Source: Sphingomonas sp. Leaf21
Lineage (GTDB): Bacteria > Pseudomonadota > Alphaproteobacteria > Sphingomonadales > Sphingomonadaceae
DNA: 64,000 bases
Assembly: GCF_916858675.1 (NCBI RefSeq)
Contig: NZ_CAKASM010000011.1
Span: 36,856-100,855 of the forward strand
Direction: 5' to 3'
In this document: positions 62,667-64,000 of the stretch, piece after piece
Layout of the letters: each line of letters starts with the position of its first letter
Numbering within the stretch: the stretch's first letter is position 1
Made by a program: the position numbers and the translations under genes
The notes under the pieces: generated by a model
Told to the model about the DNA's origin: nothing
The model's database searches: none
The model's input: the letters and a program-made list of their open reading frames with translations, nothing else

Positions 62667-63173
62667 TCATCCACCCGTCGGGGGCGACAACAGCCGTTCG
62701 AGGCCGCCGAGCGTCTGCCCCCAGACCATGACCCGGCGATAGTCGCGGCGAAAGCCCCGGTCGTTGATCGTGACCTTCAGATAGCCCCCGACGATGTTCG
62801 GCGAGGGCTGGGTCCCATCGGGCTCCTGCCCCTTGCGCAGTTCGTCCAGGATCGCGTCGACCTGGCCGCTCGCCTGCGGCGACAGCGTATAGGCCTTGGC
62901 GGGCTCGGGGCCGCATTGCGGCGATTCGGCGCACGCATAGGATATGCGCCACGCCCGGCCGTCACGGCGCGCGACGATGCTGACCATCGTCTCCATCGCG
63001 TGATGGCCGACGTCGAGCAGCTCGATCTGCCCCCGCGCGCTCTCGGCGGGCAGGCCGACCTGGCGACGGATGAAGATGTCGGTCGGCTCGCGGGCCTCAT
63101 CGGTTGCGAGGGCCGGGGACGTGGCGACGAGCATCATCGTCAGTCCCAATATGCCGACCGCCTTGCGCACCAT
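62667..63173 (-). CDS. Secreted hypothetical protein
   Basis: 168 residues with signal peptide (AVGILGLTMMLVATSPALA). The mature protein begins TDEAREPTDIFIRRQVGLP and includes WRISYACAESPQCGPEPAKAYTL with two Cys. The end is VWGQTLGGLERLLSPPTGG. No recognised domain. The start is set by GGAGGAAGCC. Convergent with the XRE gene, 3 nt apart. Confidence 0.72.
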   Translation of the reverse strand: MVRKAVGILGLTMMLVATSPALATDEAREPTDIFIRRQVGLPAESARGQIELLDVGHHAMETMVSIVARRDGRAWRISYACAESPQCGPEPAKAYTLSPQASGQVDAILDELRKGQEPDGTQPSPNIVGGYLKVTINDRGFRRDYRRVMVWGQTLGGLERLLSPPTGG

Positions 63174-63339
63174 GGCTTCCTCCGTCGCGCTGCCCCTTGG
63201 CAGGGGGGGAAATCTGCCATCGGCGGTCGGGCCACCACAATTGACAATGACGTCATCCGGGACGTCATCCGGCACGTCATTTGGCCAATCCCCATCGCCA
63301 TGATAGGATCGCGCCGAATGGAATAGGAGAGTGTCGACC

Positions 63340-63594
63340 ATGTTCCGTCGCCTGTTTACCGAACATCCCGCCAGCATCGGCGAAAGCTATGCCGAGCATT
63401 TCGGCGTCGCGGCGCGGTTCGGCGGGACCATGATCCTGGGCGGGCTCGGCGCGCTGGTCCATGCGGTGGTGCCGGGGCTCTGCACCACGACGGGGAGCGA
63501 CACGGTCGCCCGGCTCCACGCCGAAATGGTCGCCAAGCGCCGCAAGATGCAGGCGGCGCAAACGCAGATGAAGAGCGTCGAATATGTGATCTGA
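63340..63594 (+). CDS. DUF6356-like small protein
   Basis: 84 residues, beginning MFRRLFTEHPASIGESYAEH, a pattern I associate with the DUF6356 family of alphaproteobacterial proteins. One hydrophobic segment (GGTMILGGLGALVHAVVPGL) and a basic helical tail. AGGAG lies 10 nt before this ATG; a GTG 9 nt earlier is too close to it. Function unknown. Confidence 0.8.
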   Translation: MFRRLFTEHPASIGESYAEHFGVAARFGGTMILGGLGALVHAVVPGLCTTTGSDTVARLHAEMVAKRRKMQAAQTQMKSVEYVI

Positions 63595-63602
63595 GGGAGC
63601 CG

Positions 63603-64000
63603 AATGCCCCTCCACCACTCGGCTGACGCCGAGCGGTCCCCCTCCCCAAGCGAGCTTGGGGAGGAATCGCGTTCAGTCAGGAGGCGCATCCCAATTCCTC
63701 CCCATCGGAGATGCGGAGGGGGACCACGCTCGAAGAGCGTGGTGGTGGGGCCTTCCCGCGAACGGCGGGAAAGCTGGCGACCGGCCGCCCCTCCACCACC
63801 GCTTCGCGGCGGTCCCCCTCCCCAAGCGAGCTTGGGGAGGAATGGCGTTCAGTCAGGAGGCGCATCCCCATTCCTCCCCATCTTCGATGGGGAGGGGGAC
63901 CGCGCTCGAAGAGCGTGGTGGTAGGGCCTTCCCGCGAACGGCGGGAAAGCTGGCGACCGCCCCGCCCCTCCACCACCGCTTCGCGGCGGTCCCCCTCCCC
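63603..64000. repeat. Tandem GC-rich repeat, 176-bp period, running off the window
   Basis: GTTCAGTCAGGAGGCGCATC occurs at 63671 and 63847 (176 bp apart). Surrounding blocks repeat too: CCCAAGCGAGCTTGGGG, CGCTCGAAGAGCG, CCCGCGAACGGCGGG, CACCGCTTCGCGGCGG. The elements are mostly hairpins. It contains no gene and continues past base 64000. Related to, but distinct from, the array at 55477. Confidence 0.85.

Noticed and set aside
63604..63976. ORFs in the terminal 176-bp repeat region
   Set aside because: Same reason: repeat-derived, low complexity, no start context.

Overview
The window reads as chromosomal DNA of a sphingomonad (Alphaproteobacteria, Sphingomonas or a close relative). The support is: very high GC; a CtrA-inhibitor homologue (SciP/DUF1153); Coq7 for ubiquinone; a TCA block ordered mdh-sucD-sucA-sucB; and short gaps filled with GC-rich palindromic repeats of the kind common in this group. 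I recognise 63 protein genes. I see no rRNA, tRNA, CRISPR array or prophage. Most of the window is core genome.

Layout. 1-10.9 kb: a minus-strand central-metabolism block (mdh, sucD, sucA and the start of sucB, then zapE, sdhB, a ClpP-like protein and phenylalanine 4-hydroxylase). A small GIY-YIG gene framed by 31-bp inverted palindromes sits between mdh and sucD. 10.9-17.3 kb: a glycerophosphodiesterase, then a plus-strand molybdenum hydroxylase operon (2Fe-2S, FAD and Mo subunits, XdhC chaperone, MocA-like cytidylyltransferase). 17.2-31.9 kb: envelope transport on the minus strand. It comprises a MacAB-type exporter with its outer-membrane factor, an Mla/MCE lipid transporter with a PqiC-like lipoprotein, a DUF445 protein, and an RND pump with its adaptor. 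32-43.7 kb: mixed small genes (SIMPL protein, GlsB-like, sciP, mnmA), then a probable DNA-repair group (radical SAM-HhH protein, hemerythrin, DUF4130-UdgX fusion), a metalloprotease-like protein, an aldo/keto reductase, DedA and a polytopic membrane protein.

43.8-52.5 kb: an Lrp-type regulator divergent from a leucine/phenylalanine-type dehydrogenase, then a long minus-strand chain proA-nadD-rsfS-rlmH-envC-like-ctpA-dsbB-coq7 with short gaps or overlaps. 52.7-58.8 kb: glnD facing infC and thrS, separated by a three-copy tandem array of a ~196-bp GC-rich repeat. 58.9-63.6 kb: an EAL protein, a divergent ldcA/mpl pair for murein-peptide recycling, a membrane protein translationally coupled to a tiny XRE regulator, and two small hypotheticals. 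The last 400 bases are another tandem repeat with a 176-bp period, cut by the window end.

The two places most worth follow-up are the palindrome-framed GIY-YIG cassette (4516-4892), which looks like a miniature mobile or homing unit inside the TCA gene cluster, and the radical SAM / hemerythrin / DUF4130-UdgX group (36410-39760), whose components are known as families but whose joint chemistry is not established. Functional names below rest on reading motifs by eye; no database search was run.
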